DNA of 64,000 nt from Novimethylophilus kurashikiensis (GTDB taxonomy: Bacteria > Pseudomonadota > Gammaproteobacteria > Burkholderiales > Methylophilaceae): positions 62,001-126,000 of the forward strand of contig NZ_BDOQ01000019.1 of assembly GCF_003112435.1 (NCBI RefSeq), written 5' to 3'. This document shows, piece after piece, positions 9,468 to 18,055 of the stretch. A program made the translations under genes and the position numbers. Each line of letters opens with the position of its first letter. The stretch's first letter is position 1. A model generated the notes under the pieces. That model saw only the letters and a list, made by a program, of their open reading frames with translations. It ran no database searches and had not been told where the DNA came from.

Positions 9468-10325
9468 ATGACACAAATTCTGCTGGTTGGAACGGCTACG
9501 CTCGATATCGTTTTTCAATTTTCCGGTTATCCCTCCGAGGATGCGGAAGTCCGTGCAAACGGTCTACGCATGTGCCGGGGTGGTAACGCGTCGAACACGG
9601 CGGTGGTGTTATCCCAGTTGGGGCATCGTTGCAGTTTCGTCGGCGTATTGGCTGATGTCCCTGAAACGGCGGTAATCCTGGATGATTTTGCCCGGTTTGG
9701 CATCAATGCATCCGTTTGCCCCAGAGTTCCTGGACGTCCTCCCACCTCGAGTATCCAACTCACGCCTCATAGTCGCACCATTGTGCATTACCGTGATTTG
9801 CCGGAACTGACGGCAGAGCAGTTCGCGACAGTGGATTTGAGCTCTTTCGGCTGGGTACATTTCGAGGGACGTAACGTTCCGGAGTTGCTCAAGATGCTGG
9901 CACTAGTAAAAGCGATCAGGCCGGATTTGCCCATCTCCATAGAAATCGAAAAGCCGCGAGAAGGTATTGATGAAGTATTTCGCTACGCTTCGCTGCTAAT
10001 CGCTTCCAAGGGATTTGCTGCATCGCGCGGTTTCGATGCGCCGGAATCTTTCTTGCAGTGGTTGAGGTCGGCTTCCGATGGGGCTGAGGTGGTGGTGGCG
10101 TGGGGTGAGTTTGGCGCATTCGGTATCGATGGAAAGGGAATGCTTTCAAGTAGTTGTGCTTACCCGCCAAAAGAGATCATCGATACCCTAGGTGCAGGCG
10201 ATACCTTCAATGCTGGTGTGCTATCAGCCATGATCAATAATATGGGTTTTTCCTCTGCAATCGAGCAAGGATGCCGACTTGCTGGAAAAAAGTGTGGATT
10301 TTTTGGATTCCACTTGGCCCAGTAA
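9468..10325 (+). CDS. PfkB-family carbohydrate kinase (ketohexokinase-like)
   Basis: 285 residues. N-terminal RGGNASNTAVVLSQLG is the first PfkB signature and DTLGAGDTFNAG (about 238-249) the second, with the catalytic Asp in GAGD. Overall length and the SSIQL/TIVHYRDLPEL region resemble ketohexokinases rather than ribokinases or adenosine kinases. The sugar cannot be named from sequence. Isolated gene; a hairpin at 10361-10380 follows. Confidence 0.85.
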   Translation: MTQILLVGTATLDIVFQFSGYPSEDAEVRANGLRMCRGGNASNTAVVLSQLGHRCSFVGVLADVPETAVILDDFARFGINASVCPRVPGRPPTSSIQLTPHSRTIVHYRDLPELTAEQFATVDLSSFGWVHFEGRNVPELLKMLALVKAIRPDLPISIEIEKPREGIDEVFRYASLLIASKGFAASRGFDAPESFLQWLRSASDGAEVVVAWGEFGAFGIDGKGMLSSSCAYPPKEIIDTLGAGDTFNAGVLSAMINNMGFSSAIEQGCRLAGKKCGFFGFHLAQ

Positions 10326-10360
10326 TGTAAAATATCCGCCGAATGAGAAGGCTGCAATAA

Positions 10361-10380
10361 ATCAACATTAAGATGTTGAT
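10361..10380. promoter_or_regulatory. Perfect 8-bp dyad upstream of the cox promoter
   Basis: ATCAACAT-TAAG-ATGTTGAT, a perfect inverted repeat 20 bases before the -35 at 10401. Could be an operator for the cox operon or a weak terminator of the PfkB gene; it lacks a T-run. Confidence 0.4.
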
Positions 10381-10400
10381 ATCTCATAAAAATCCTCTGG

Positions 10401-10428
10401 TTGACAGTTAAAAAATCCCTATGTTAAT
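10401..10428 (+). promoter_or_regulatory. Sigma70-like promoter of the DUF2244-cox operon
   Basis: Consensus TTGACA (10401-10406), 16-base spacer, GTTAAT (10423-10428). The leader after it can fold CGTGCG/CGCACG (10437-10458) before the ribosome site. Confidence 0.6.
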
Positions 10429-10487
10429 TTCCGTGGCGTGCGGCAATTTGTCGCACGGCGCGCGGTGTTAATACAGGAGGCGCGGGT

Positions 10488-10964
10488 GTGGGCAGTGAGG
10501 TACTAGCGACGAGCGATGAAGACTTCAGCATCACAGCTAGGCCTAACTGTTCTCTCTCGCTGCATCAAAGGCTTGGCGTTTTTGGCGCCATAGCATCCTT
10601 CTCGCTGTGTGTTGCAACAGGTTTCACTCTGGCTGGCGCATGGCTCGTATTTCCCTTCGCCGGTTTGGAGCTGCTCGCACTTGGGGCGGCGTTTTACATC
10701 ATCCATTGCCATTCGGACGATTATGAGCGTCTCACAATTGCAGGCGACGATCTTGCAGTAGAAAAGCGTATTTATAAAAAAATTAGCCGGGTAGTGTTTC
10801 ATCGTTACTGGGCACGTGTAGTACTGCGGGAAACCCCAGACGGTGATCGGCAATTGTGGCTCCGTTCGCATGGAAGAGAAGTGGAATTCGGGCGCTATTT
10901 GAATAACGACGCGCGCTTGATTCTCGCAAAACAGCTAAAACAGCGGACCGGAGCGGGTTCTTAA
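10488..10964 (+). CDS. DUF2244 membrane protein, head of cox operon
   Basis: 158 residues, GTG start with CAGGAGG upstream. Two hydrophobic segments (about 29-68) followed by a cytoplasmic domain with VFHRYWARVVL and LWLRSHGREVEFGRYL, the DUF2244 pattern. Its function is unknown, but the family is habitually encoded beside cytochrome c oxidase subunit II, as here (25 bases before coxB), so a role in oxidase expression or assembly is inferred. Confidence 0.85.
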   Translation: MGSEVLATSDEDFSITARPNCSLSLHQRLGVFGAIASFSLCVATGFTLAGAWLVFPFAGLELLALGAAFYIIHCHSDDYERLTIAGDDLAVEKRIYKKISRVVFHRYWARVVLRETPDGDRQLWLRSHGREVEFGRYLNNDARLILAKQLKQRTGAGS

Positions 10965-10989
10965 CCGAGGAACGTTTCTGGGAGTGAGT

Positions 10990-12159
10990 ATGGCCTTCAA
11001 GCAATACCAACAGTCGGGGGCGGCGTTGATGCTGGCCTTGTGGTCGCTGGCTGCACATGCCGAAATGCGATGGAATTTCCCCAAGCCGGTCACGCCGATG
11101 GCGGAAGACACCCTGCACGTGCACAACAAGTTCATGATCATCATCATGGTGATCTTCCTTGTGGTGCTGGGGATCATGATCTATTCGATCTTCAATCACC
11201 GTAAGAGCAAAGGCCACACCCCCTCGCAATTCACCGGGCCCACCACCCGGTCGCAAGTTATCTGGACCCTCGTTCCGTTCGCTATCCTCCTCTACATCGA
11301 CTTTATCCTGATGGGCATTCCGGCCTATCACAGTGTCGTGATGATGGAAGACACCAAGAACGGCGCCGACATGGTGCTCAAGGTCACGGGAATGCAGTGG
11401 CGCTGGCAGTACGAGTACATGGACGGAGACGCCAAGGGTATCAAGTACGTCAGCAACCTTAAGACGCCGCAGGACGAAATCGACGGCAAAGCGGAGAAGA
11501 ATCCAGACTACCTGCTGGAGGTCGATAATCCGCTGGTGCTGCCGGTCGGCAAGAAGGTGCGCGTGCTGCTTACCGCCAACGACGTAATCCACACGTGGTG
11601 GGTACCGCAGTTCGGTACAGCGCGCGACGCAATCCCCGGATTCCTGCGTGAAACCTGGATCAAGATCGAGGAGCCGGGGACTTATAAAGGCCAGTGCAAA
11701 GAGCTCTGCGGCAAGGGCCATGGTTTCATGCCGGTAGTCGTCAATGCGGTGTCGGAGGCTGACTACAAGAAGTGGGTAGAAGCCAAGAAAACCGAGCTGG
11801 AAGCAGCCTCTGCCGGTGCCGACAAGCAGTGGAGCAAGGAAGACCTGATTGCTCACGGCAAGGAGGTTTACGAGAAAAACTGCGCGGTGTGCCACCAGGC
11901 TGACGGCAAGGGTATTCCCGGCACATTCCCGGCATTGGCTGGCAGCAAGATTATCAATGCGCCAATCTTCGACAAAGACGGCAAGCTTATGACCGACAGC
12001 CATCTCGACCGCGTATTCAACGGCAAGAACGTCATGCCGGCGTGGAAGGGCATCCTAAACGACGTAGATATTGCGTCGGTGGTGACCTTCGAACGTAATT
12101 CCTTCGGCAACAGCATGGGGGATATGGTGCAACCGGCGCAGGTCAAGGCCTTGCGCTAA
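10990..12159 (+). CDS. coxB: Cytochrome c oxidase subunit II with fused cytochrome c domain
   Basis: 389 residues from ATG 10990, with GGGAG just upstream (a GTG two codons earlier is possible). Residues 1-24 form a signal peptide ending AHA; two transmembrane segments follow. The CuA site has a His near 200 (VIHTWW) and CKELCGKGHGFM with Cys236, Cys240, His244 and Met247. A C-terminal c-type cytochrome has CAVCH (Cys298, Cys301, His302) and a distal NVMPAW methionine. It takes electrons from cytochrome c at the periplasmic face and passes them to subunit I. The fusion marks a caa3-like enzyme. Confidence 0.97.
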   Translation: MAFKQYQQSGAALMLALWSLAAHAEMRWNFPKPVTPMAEDTLHVHNKFMIIIMVIFLVVLGIMIYSIFNHRKSKGHTPSQFTGPTTRSQVIWTLVPFAILLYIDFILMGIPAYHSVVMMEDTKNGADMVLKVTGMQWRWQYEYMDGDAKGIKYVSNLKTPQDEIDGKAEKNPDYLLEVDNPLVLPVGKKVRVLLTANDVIHTWWVPQFGTARDAIPGFLRETWIKIEEPGTYKGQCKELCGKGHGFMPVVVNAVSEADYKKWVEAKKTELEAASAGADKQWSKEDLIAHGKEVYEKNCAVCHQADGKGIPGTFPALAGSKIINAPIFDKDGKLMTDSHLDRVFNGKNVMPAWKGILNDVDIASVVTFERNSFGNSMGDMVQPAQVKALR

Positions 12160-12184
12160 GACTTGCGGCATTGAGGAGAGTGAA

Positions 12185-13786
12185 ATGACAACTGCAACAG
12201 ACGTACACGCGCACGACGATCACCACGAGCATCATCCCGCCGGGATCATGCGCTGGCTGACTACTACCAACCACAAGGACATCGGGACCATGTACCTGAC
12301 GTTCTCGCTCATCATGTTCCTTGTGGGTGGCATGATGATTCTGGGCGTACGGGCCGAGTTGTTCAAACCCGGTTTGCAATTGATGCGGCCTGAATTCTTC
12401 AACCAACTCATCGGCGTACATGCGCTGGTCATGATTTTCGCGGCACTCATGCCGGCTGCGACCGGCTTCGCCAATTGGCTGTTGCCGCTCCAGCTGGGCG
12501 CGCCGGATATGGCATTGCCTCGCCTCAATAACTGGGGCTTCTGGCTGTTGCCGCCCGCAGCGATCCTACTCACGCTGCCGTTCACACTTGCGCTCTTCGG
12601 CATCGGTGACGGCGCGGTGGCAACCGGATGGACGCTCTATGCGCCGCTTTCGGTACAGGGCGGGCTGGGCGTGGACTTCGCCATCTTCTCGATCCACCTT
12701 CTGGGGATTTCCTCGGTACTGGGATCCATCAACATCATCGTGACGATATTCAACATGCGCGCACCTGGCATGACGTTGATGAAGATGCCACTGTTCGCCT
12801 GGGGCTGGTTGATTACCGCCTTCCTGCTGATTGCAACGATCCCCGTGTTGGCCGGTGCTGTCACCATGCTGTTGACCGACCGTCACTTCGGTACGCACTT
12901 CTTCGATGCGGCCGGCGGTGGCGATCCGATCCTGTTCCAGCACTTGTTCTGGTTCTTCGGCCATCCTGAGGTTTATATCTTACTGCTGCCGGTGTGGGGC
13001 TTTATTCCTCATATCCTCTCGGCTTTCACCCGTAAGCCGGTCTATGGCTACAAAGCTCAGGTGTATTCCTTCTGGGCGATCGGTATCCTCTCTGTCGTGG
13101 TCTGGGCCCACCACTTCCTGACAGTGGGTATGCCGGTACCGGCACTGCTGTATTTCATGTACAGCACGATGTCGATTTCGTTGCCGCTGGCGGTGCTGTT
13201 TTTCTGCTGGATCGCCAATATGTGGAAAGGCTCGATGAGCTTCGAGACGCCCATGCTGTTCGCCACCGGCTGGATCATCCTGTTCGGTATTGGCGGCTTG
13301 ACTGGCCTGGTGTTGGCGGATGTAGCTGCAGATGCGCAGTATCACCACTCCTATTTCGTGGTGGCGCACTTCCATTACACCTTGTTCGCAGGCGGCATCA
13401 TGGGTGTGATGGCTGGTGTTTACTTTTGGCTGCCCAAGATGACGGGGCGCATGTATAACGAGAAGCTGGGTAAGCTGCACTTCTGGCTGACGGCCATCGC
13501 TTTCAACATGACCTTCATCCCGCAGTTCTTTCTGGGCCTGGCCGGTATGCCGCGTCGGATTCCCGACTATGCGCTGCAATTCGCCGATTTCAACATGATT
13601 TCGTCGATCTCGGCTTTTGTGCTCGGGCTGTCGCAGCTCCTGTTCGTCTACAACATCGTGAGCTGCGTTCGCGGTCATGGTGAAAAGGCGGCAGATAAGC
13701 CTTGGGAAGGTGCGGAAGGGCTGGAGTGGACCTTGTCTTCTCCGCCGCCTTACCACAGCTTTACCGAGCAGCCTGTCATCAAGTAA
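12185..13786 (+). CDS. coxA: Cytochrome c oxidase subunit I (heme a / heme a3-CuB)
   Basis: 533 residues, about 12 transmembrane segments. Catalytic subunit reducing O2 to water and pumping protons. Seen: TTNHKDIGTMYLTF at the N-terminus, heme a ligand in GVHALVMIF, FWFFGHPEVYILLLP with the CuB His cross-linked Tyr pair (near 260), WAHHFLTVG with two more CuB histidines, and VVAHFHYTLF with the heme histidines. AAGGGDPILFQHLFWF is the usual A-type region. Good ribosome site GAGGAGAG. Follows coxB by 25 bases. Confidence 0.98.
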   Translation: MTTATDVHAHDDHHEHHPAGIMRWLTTTNHKDIGTMYLTFSLIMFLVGGMMILGVRAELFKPGLQLMRPEFFNQLIGVHALVMIFAALMPAATGFANWLLPLQLGAPDMALPRLNNWGFWLLPPAAILLTLPFTLALFGIGDGAVATGWTLYAPLSVQGGLGVDFAIFSIHLLGISSVLGSINIIVTIFNMRAPGMTLMKMPLFAWGWLITAFLLIATIPVLAGAVTMLLTDRHFGTHFFDAAGGGDPILFQHLFWFFGHPEVYILLLPVWGFIPHILSAFTRKPVYGYKAQVYSFWAIGILSVVVWAHHFLTVGMPVPALLYFMYSTMSISLPLAVLFFCWIANMWKGSMSFETPMLFATGWIILFGIGGLTGLVLADVAADAQYHHSYFVVAHFHYTLFAGGIMGVMAGVYFWLPKMTGRMYNEKLGKLHFWLTAIAFNMTFIPQFFLGLAGMPRRIPDYALQFADFNMISSISAFVLGLSQLLFVYNIVSCVRGHGEKAADKPWEGAEGLEWTLSSPPPYHSFTEQPVIK

Positions 13787-13823
13787 CGAGGAATGGCAGG
13801 CACGTGAGTGCCCGCCCTGAAGA

Positions 13824-13931
13824 ATGAGCGAACAGCAGCAACAGAAGACAAGCGTCAAGCTGGCCATCGTCCTCGGTGCGGTCGCTTTGGCTTGGTATGT
13901 GTTGTCCATGCTGGTCGTGTTGCACGGATGA
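13824..13931 (+). CDS. Cytochrome oxidase small assembly protein (35 aa)
   Basis: 35 residues, MSEQQQQKTSVKL then one transmembrane helix (AIVLGAVALAWYVLSMLVVL). It lies between coxA and ctaG, and its TGA overlaps the ctaG ATG (ATGA), so translation is coupled. Tiny proteins of this kind at this spot are annotated in betaproteobacteria as cytochrome oxidase small assembly proteins; the role is inferred from position. The ctaG frame is also open through this region, which can hide the gene. Confidence 0.8.
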   Translation: MSEQQQQKTSVKLAIVLGAVALAWYVLSMLVVLHG

Positions 13932-14464
13932 ATGCCGAGGACAGGGCGTTAGCCAACCGGAAACTGGTCAAGAAGCTGCTGTGGGTGATTGCCGGAGCCA
14001 TCTTGTTCACCATTGCGCTGGTACCGTTGTACAACGTGATGTGCCAGGTGACGGGGTTTAACGGCAAGACGGGGAATTCTGCTGAGCAGGCCGCGAAATC
14101 TATGAAGGTGGATAACACGCGGTGGGTGACGGTGGAGTTCACCAGCAACGTGATGCCGGGGTTGGCTTGGACGTTCTACCCCAAGCAGACCAGCATTCGC
14201 GTGCACCCGGGTCAGATCGAGCTGGCGACTTACGTAGCGAAGAATATCGCCAATCAAGAGGTGATCGGCCAAGCGATTCCTAGCGTTAGTCCGGGGCAGG
14301 CATCGCTGTATTTTAAAAAAATCGAGTGCTTCTGTTTCCAGCGCCAAACGTTGAAGCCGGGGGAATCGAAAGAGATGCCGTTGACGTTTTTCGTGAGCCC
14401 GGATCTGCCCAAGCAGATTGAGACGATCACGCTGTCGTATGCGTTTTACAGCGCCGTGAAATGA
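13928..14464 (+). CDS. ctaG: Cytochrome c oxidase assembly protein CtaG/Cox11
   Basis: 178 residues. Delivers copper to CuB of subunit I. One N-terminal transmembrane segment (LLWVIAGAILFTIALVPLYNV) then a periplasmic beta domain with PGLAWTFYP and the copper-binding ECFCFQRQ (Cys134, Cys136), ending FFVSPDLP. ATG 13928 is chosen over an upstream GTG because it overlaps the stop of the small assembly gene and gives the normal Cox11 length. Confidence 0.95.
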   Translation: MNAEDRALANRKLVKKLLWVIAGAILFTIALVPLYNVMCQVTGFNGKTGNSAEQAAKSMKVDNTRWVTVEFTSNVMPGLAWTFYPKQTSIRVHPGQIELATYVAKNIANQEVIGQAIPSVSPGQASLYFKKIECFCFQRQTLKPGESKEMPLTFFVSPDLPKQIETITLSYAFYSAVK

Positions 14465-14586
14465 ATGCGGCGCAGGAATGAATCAGGAAAGAGAGAGCAG
14501 CAGGTAGCAACACAACAACAGGGCTGATCGGCTTCAGGGAGGCCGATCAAGCGATAACTGATATAACACCGTAGAGGAGTGTAAGT

Positions 14587-15462
14587 ATGGCGACTGAAGC
14601 GCATCACTATTACGTGCCGAACCCGAGTCCGTATCCATTTATCCTGTCGACGGGCTTGCTGTTGATGACGTCGGGCTTCATTTTCAACATCAATCATTAC
14701 GCACCGGGCGTTTGGATGATGCTGTTGGGTTTCTTGTGCGTGCTTTATGTGCTCTACGGGTGGTTCGGCCGGATCATCGGCGAAAGCGAAGGGGGCGCGT
14801 ATTCCAAATGGGAGGACCGCTCTTTCCGCATCGGCATGATCGTATTCATCTCCTCAGAGGTGGCGTTCTTCGCGGCTTTCTTCGGTGCGTTGTTCTTCAT
14901 GCGGCGTATTGCCATTCCCGAATTGGCCAGTTTCGACCACGACTTCACCATGTACAAGAGCTTTACCGATGCGTGGCCGTCTGCCGGACCTGGTGGGGTG
15001 GTGCTGGGCCATGCTTATGAAGTACCGAAATTCACGCCGATGTCGGCTTGGGGCATTCCCGCCATCAATACGCTGATTCTGCTGACTTCCGGTGCAACGG
15101 TGACTTGGGCGCACTGGGGGTTGCTAAAGAACAACCGTCAGCAACTCATCATCGGGTTGTTTCTGACCGTTGCGCTGGGTATCGCCTTCCTCTGCCTGCA
15201 AGCGTTCGAGTATCACCACGCTTACACCGAAATGGGCTTGACCTTGGGTACCGGCGCTTACGGTGCGACATTCTTCATGTTGACAGGCTTCCACGGCTTC
15301 CACGTAACGCTGGGGACCATCATGCTCATCGTGATCCTGATGCGTAGCATGAAGGGGCATTTCACTTCCGATCATCACTTCGCTTTCGAAGGTGTCGCCT
15401 GGTACTGGCACTTCGTGGACGTCGTCTGGCTGTTGCTGTTTGTTCTGGTGTACTGGCTGTGA
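14587..15462 (+). CDS. coxC: Cytochrome c oxidase subunit III
   Basis: 291 residues, seven hydrophobic segments. Structural subunit stabilising subunit I. Hallmarks: YYVPNPSPYPFILSTG at the N-terminus, FISSEVAFFAAFFGALFF, LQAFEYHHA, FFMLTGFHGFHVTLGTIML and WYWHFVDVVWLLLFVLVYWL at the C-terminus. GAGGAGTG precedes the ATG. A 122-base gap separates it from ctaG, holding no gene I can support. A strong terminator follows directly. Confidence 0.97.
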   Translation: MATEAHHYYVPNPSPYPFILSTGLLLMTSGFIFNINHYAPGVWMMLLGFLCVLYVLYGWFGRIIGESEGGAYSKWEDRSFRIGMIVFISSEVAFFAAFFGALFFMRRIAIPELASFDHDFTMYKSFTDAWPSAGPGGVVLGHAYEVPKFTPMSAWGIPAINTLILLTSGATVTWAHWGLLKNNRQQLIIGLFLTVALGIAFLCLQAFEYHHAYTEMGLTLGTGAYGATFFMLTGFHGFHVTLGTIMLIVILMRSMKGHFTSDHHFAFEGVAWYWHFVDVVWLLLFVLVYWL

Positions 15463-15463
15463 C

Positions 15464-15497
15464 AAAAAAGGCGATGCATTTGCATCGCCTTTTTAAT
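15464..15497 (+). terminator. Terminator after coxC
   Basis: AAAAAGGCGATGCA / TGCATCGCCTTTTT with a two-base centre, one base after the coxC stop; symmetric, so it can also end the convergent DUF2909 gene. Confidence 0.92.
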
Positions 15498-15511
15498 TTA
15501 CTGCTGGTGAA

Positions 15512-15715
15512 TCAAGGATGGGGCTGGCCGATCAGCCCTAGCTTGAAGCTAATCAGCAACAGAATGAATAGCGTGATAGACAGCGAGATGCGGAGCGTCA
15601 AAGCCTTGGCTGTACGTTCACCCTTGCCTTTGTCTTTCATCATATAAAACAACGCAGAGAACAGGCTGGCGAGAATCAGTGCCAGCATGACGAGAATGAC
15701 GATTTTAGTCAGCAT
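15512..15715 (-). CDS. DUF2909 twin-transmembrane protein
   Basis: 67 residues from ATG 15715, with AAAGGAC upstream; the frame stays open 19 codons further but without membrane or conserved features. Two helices (ILVMLALILASLFSALFYMM and ISLSITLFILLLISFKLGL) joined by KDKGKGERTAKALTLR, the DUF2909 pattern. The family sits opposite the cox genes in many beta- and gammaproteobacteria; its function is unknown. Confidence 0.85.
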   Translation of the reverse strand: MLTKIVILVMLALILASLFSALFYMMKDKGKGERTAKALTLRISLSITLFILLLISFKLGLIGQPHP

Positions 15716-15759
15716 AAACAGTCCTTTGCATATAGGTTTTCCGATTATGCGGGGCGGTG

Positions 15760-16500
15760 ATGCCCTTGGCAATTAGAAAAAAACACAACGTGAATTTCGA
15801 GTTTCGACCCCAACTGATTCCTACGCTTGCAGCTATTGTGGCAATCGCCGTCATGGTGAAGCTGGGCTTTTGGCAATACAACAAAGCACAGCAAAAACTT
15901 ACCCTTCAGGCAGCCTATGTTGCACGACTGCACGAGCCTCCTGTTGCCTTGCCTGCAAAGGTCACCGATATCGAAGCATGGCGTTATCGCCATGTAACGG
16001 CTTCAGGTCATTACGATCCTCGCTATCAGATTTTGCTCGACAATCAGGTCGAAAATGAATCCGCCGGATATCACGTGATTACGCCGTTCATGCCCGATGG
16101 CGGTGGGGCAGTCGTGTTGGTTGACCGCGGATGGATTCCCATGGGGGATCGTGCGCATCTTCCTATTCCGAGCGTGCCGACCGAGACCATTCAAATCACG
16201 GGGGCTGCTTGGGTGCCGCCCAGCAAGTTTTTCGAATTGGCGACGCCGCTTCAATCTCAGGATTGGACGGCGCTATGGCAAAACCTGGATATCAAACGCT
16301 ATGCCGCTAGTGTGCCTTTCCCTGTGCTGCCATTTGTCGTGAGACTGGATTCCAATGTCGAAGGCGGGTTCGTGCGCAATTGGCCACAACCGGCAGAACG
16401 GGTGGAGACCAACATCGGCTATGCCTGGCAGTGGTGGGGCTTTGCCTTTACGCTGGCTTGCATTTGGGTCTATGTGAATTTCAGGAGAAAACCGGCATGA
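15760..16500 (+). CDS. SURF1-family cytochrome oxidase assembly protein
   Basis: 246 residues. Helps insert heme a into subunit I. Typical topology: an N-terminal transmembrane segment (LIPTLAAIVAIAVMVKLGFWQ), a periplasmic domain with WRYRHVTASGHYD, VLVDRGWIP and a C-terminal transmembrane segment starting NIGYAWQWWGFAFTLACIW. ATG 15760 follows GGGGCGG; a GTG one codon earlier is equally open. Its stop overlaps the next ATG (ATGA). Confidence 0.93.
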   Translation: MPLAIRKKHNVNFEFRPQLIPTLAAIVAIAVMVKLGFWQYNKAQQKLTLQAAYVARLHEPPVALPAKVTDIEAWRYRHVTASGHYDPRYQILLDNQVENESAGYHVITPFMPDGGGAVVLVDRGWIPMGDRAHLPIPSVPTETIQITGAAWVPPSKFFELATPLQSQDWTALWQNLDIKRYAASVPFPVLPFVVRLDSNVEGGFVRNWPQPAERVETNIGYAWQWWGFAFTLACIWVYVNFRRKPA

Positions 16501-17078
16501 ATTCGCAGCGCAAAGGCCGGCTGCAGTTATTGTTGCTGGTCATGGTATTCGTCTTACCCGTGTTGGCTGTTGTCGTGTTGCATTCAACCGATTGGCGGCC
16601 TGATGGCAAGAGCTATGGCGAATTATTTCAGCCGCCACGCCAACTCACTTTCCCTTCATTGAGCACTTCCGGGCACCAATCGTTTGATGCCGCCTCTTGG
16701 CAAGGGCATTGGCATTTAGTCTACGTGTCAGCGCAGGAGTGTGGAAGATCTTGCGGAGCCGATCTGCATATGTTGCGCCAATTGCACGCATCACTAGGCA
16801 AAGAAATCGATCGTTTACAGCGTGTCTGGCTCATTTCCGATTCATTACCGACAGATATCGCAAACATAGAAAATCAATACCAGGACTTGGTCATCCTTCC
16901 ACAATCCCGCGCACTCATCGCCCAGTTCGACCTACCGCACATACCTGCGGCTGACAGCAGAAGAATATATCTGGTGGATCCCTTGGGACATCTCGTCATG
17001 AGCTATCCGCCGAACAGCAATCCATACGGTATTCGTAAGGATTTGATGCGATTATTGTCTTATTCATGGGCGGGATAA
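16497..17078 (+). CDS. Sco-like membrane thioredoxin-fold protein lacking the copper histidine
   Basis: 193 residues: N-terminal transmembrane anchor (about 9-28) and a periplasmic domain with CGRSC (Cys82, Cys86), the CxxxC spacing of Sco proteins. Where Sco proteins have a DHSA histidine just before the YxxDPxG strand, this one reads ADSRRIYLVDPLG, so the third copper ligand is absent. It may work as a thiol oxidoreductase on CuA rather than as a copper donor. Start set at the ATG overlapping the SURF1 stop; the frame is open further up but within SURF1. Confidence 0.82.
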   Translation: MNSQRKGRLQLLLLVMVFVLPVLAVVVLHSTDWRPDGKSYGELFQPPRQLTFPSLSTSGHQSFDAASWQGHWHLVYVSAQECGRSCGADLHMLRQLHASLGKEIDRLQRVWLISDSLPTDIANIENQYQDLVILPQSRALIAQFDLPHIPAADSRRIYLVDPLGHLVMSYPPNSNPYGIRKDLMRLLSYSWAG

Positions 17079-17083
17079 TTAGG

Positions 17084-18055
17084 ATGCAGGCCAAATTCAG
17101 ATGGTTGGTATTGGGGACGGCGGCGCTGGCGCTCTGTGTAGTTGTCCTCGGCGCATTCGTAAGGCTTTCTGATGCCGGCCTTGGTTGTCCCGATTGGCCT
17201 GGATGTTACGGCCATATGGCGGTGCCGCAGGCCGACGCTGCTTTGCAGGCATTTCCGCAAAAGCCGCTTGAAGCGCATAAGGCCTGGAAGGAAATGGTTC
17301 ATCGTTATTTTGCGGGGACATTAGGTTTGCTGATCGGGGGGATTGCAATCGCTTCTTGGCGCGGTAAAGGTCGACTGCCTGTTACGCCGGTGATTCCAAC
17401 CGTGCTGGTGGGGCTGGTGCTGTTTCAGGCTGCATTGGGAATGTGGACGGTGACGCTGCTCCTCAAACCTGTGATCGTTAGCCTGCATTTGTTGGGTGGA
17501 ATGACGACCATGGCATTGTTGATGCTGCTTGCCAGCCTTCTTGAAAGTCAGCCTGTCCGTGTGCCTGAAGGAGTGAAGAGACTGGGTATTCTCGCCTTGC
17601 TGCTGCTGGTGGGGCAGATCGTACTGGGTGGTTGGACTAGTTCCAATTATGCTGCTCTGGCTTGTACCGAATTTCCCGAATGTCATGGCTCGTTTTGGCC
17701 AGCGATGGATTTTGGTAGAGCCTTTCATTTGATCCGTGAACTTGGCTTGAACGCAGATGGAACCCAACTTTCATCGGAGGCGCTGACTGCAATTCATATG
17801 ACACACCGAGTGGGTGCTTTGGTAGTCTTTTTGGCGCTAGGTTGGTTCGGTAGTCGCTTGTTAGTACTAGAACAAATGCGTTCGTGGGGAAGGTTGTTGT
17901 TGGGCCTGCTTACGATCCAAGTGGCGTTGGGTATCAGCAACGTGTTGTTGAGCTTGCAATTGCCCATTGCTGTAGCTCACAACGCTGGCGCAGCCTTGCT
18001 CTTGGCGACGATGGTAGTGATTAATTCTAAAACGATACGAGGAGATGCATCATGA
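17084..18055 (+). CDS. ctaA: Heme A synthase (COX15/CtaA family)
   Basis: 323 residues from ATG 17084; another ATG at 17066 would overlap the previous gene by 13 bases. Oxidises the C8 methyl of heme O to formyl, giving heme A. Eight hydrophobic segments; [21 protein letters not shown] near the N-terminus, the [11 protein letters not shown] histidine, the central [21 protein letters not shown] repeat and the second-half [11 protein letters not shown] are diagnostic of the Gram-negative type. Its end overlaps ctaB by four bases. Confidence 0.95.
   Translation: MQAKFRWLVLGTAALALCVVVLGAFVRLSDAGLGCPDWPGCYGHMAVPQADAALQAFPQKPLEAHKAWKEMVHRYFAGTLGLLIGGIAIASWRGKGRLPVTPVIPTVLVGLVLFQAALGMWTVTLLLKPVIVSLHLLGGMTTMALLMLLASLLESQPVRVPEGVKRLGILALLLLVGQIVLGGWTSSNYAALACTEFPECHGSFWPAMDFGRAFHLIRELGLNADGTQLSSEALTAIHMTHRVGALVVFLALGWFGSRLLVLEQMRSWGRLLLGLLTIQVALGISNVLLSLQLPIAVAHNAGAALLLATMVVINSKTIRGDAS

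Noticed and set aside
10436-10458. Riboswitch in the DUF2244 leader
   Set aside because: Only a single short hairpin (CGTGCG/CGCACG); no known riboswitch core.
10783-12003. 406-codon minus-strand frame across coxB
   Set aside because: Mirror of the coxB codon pattern; no conserved motif.
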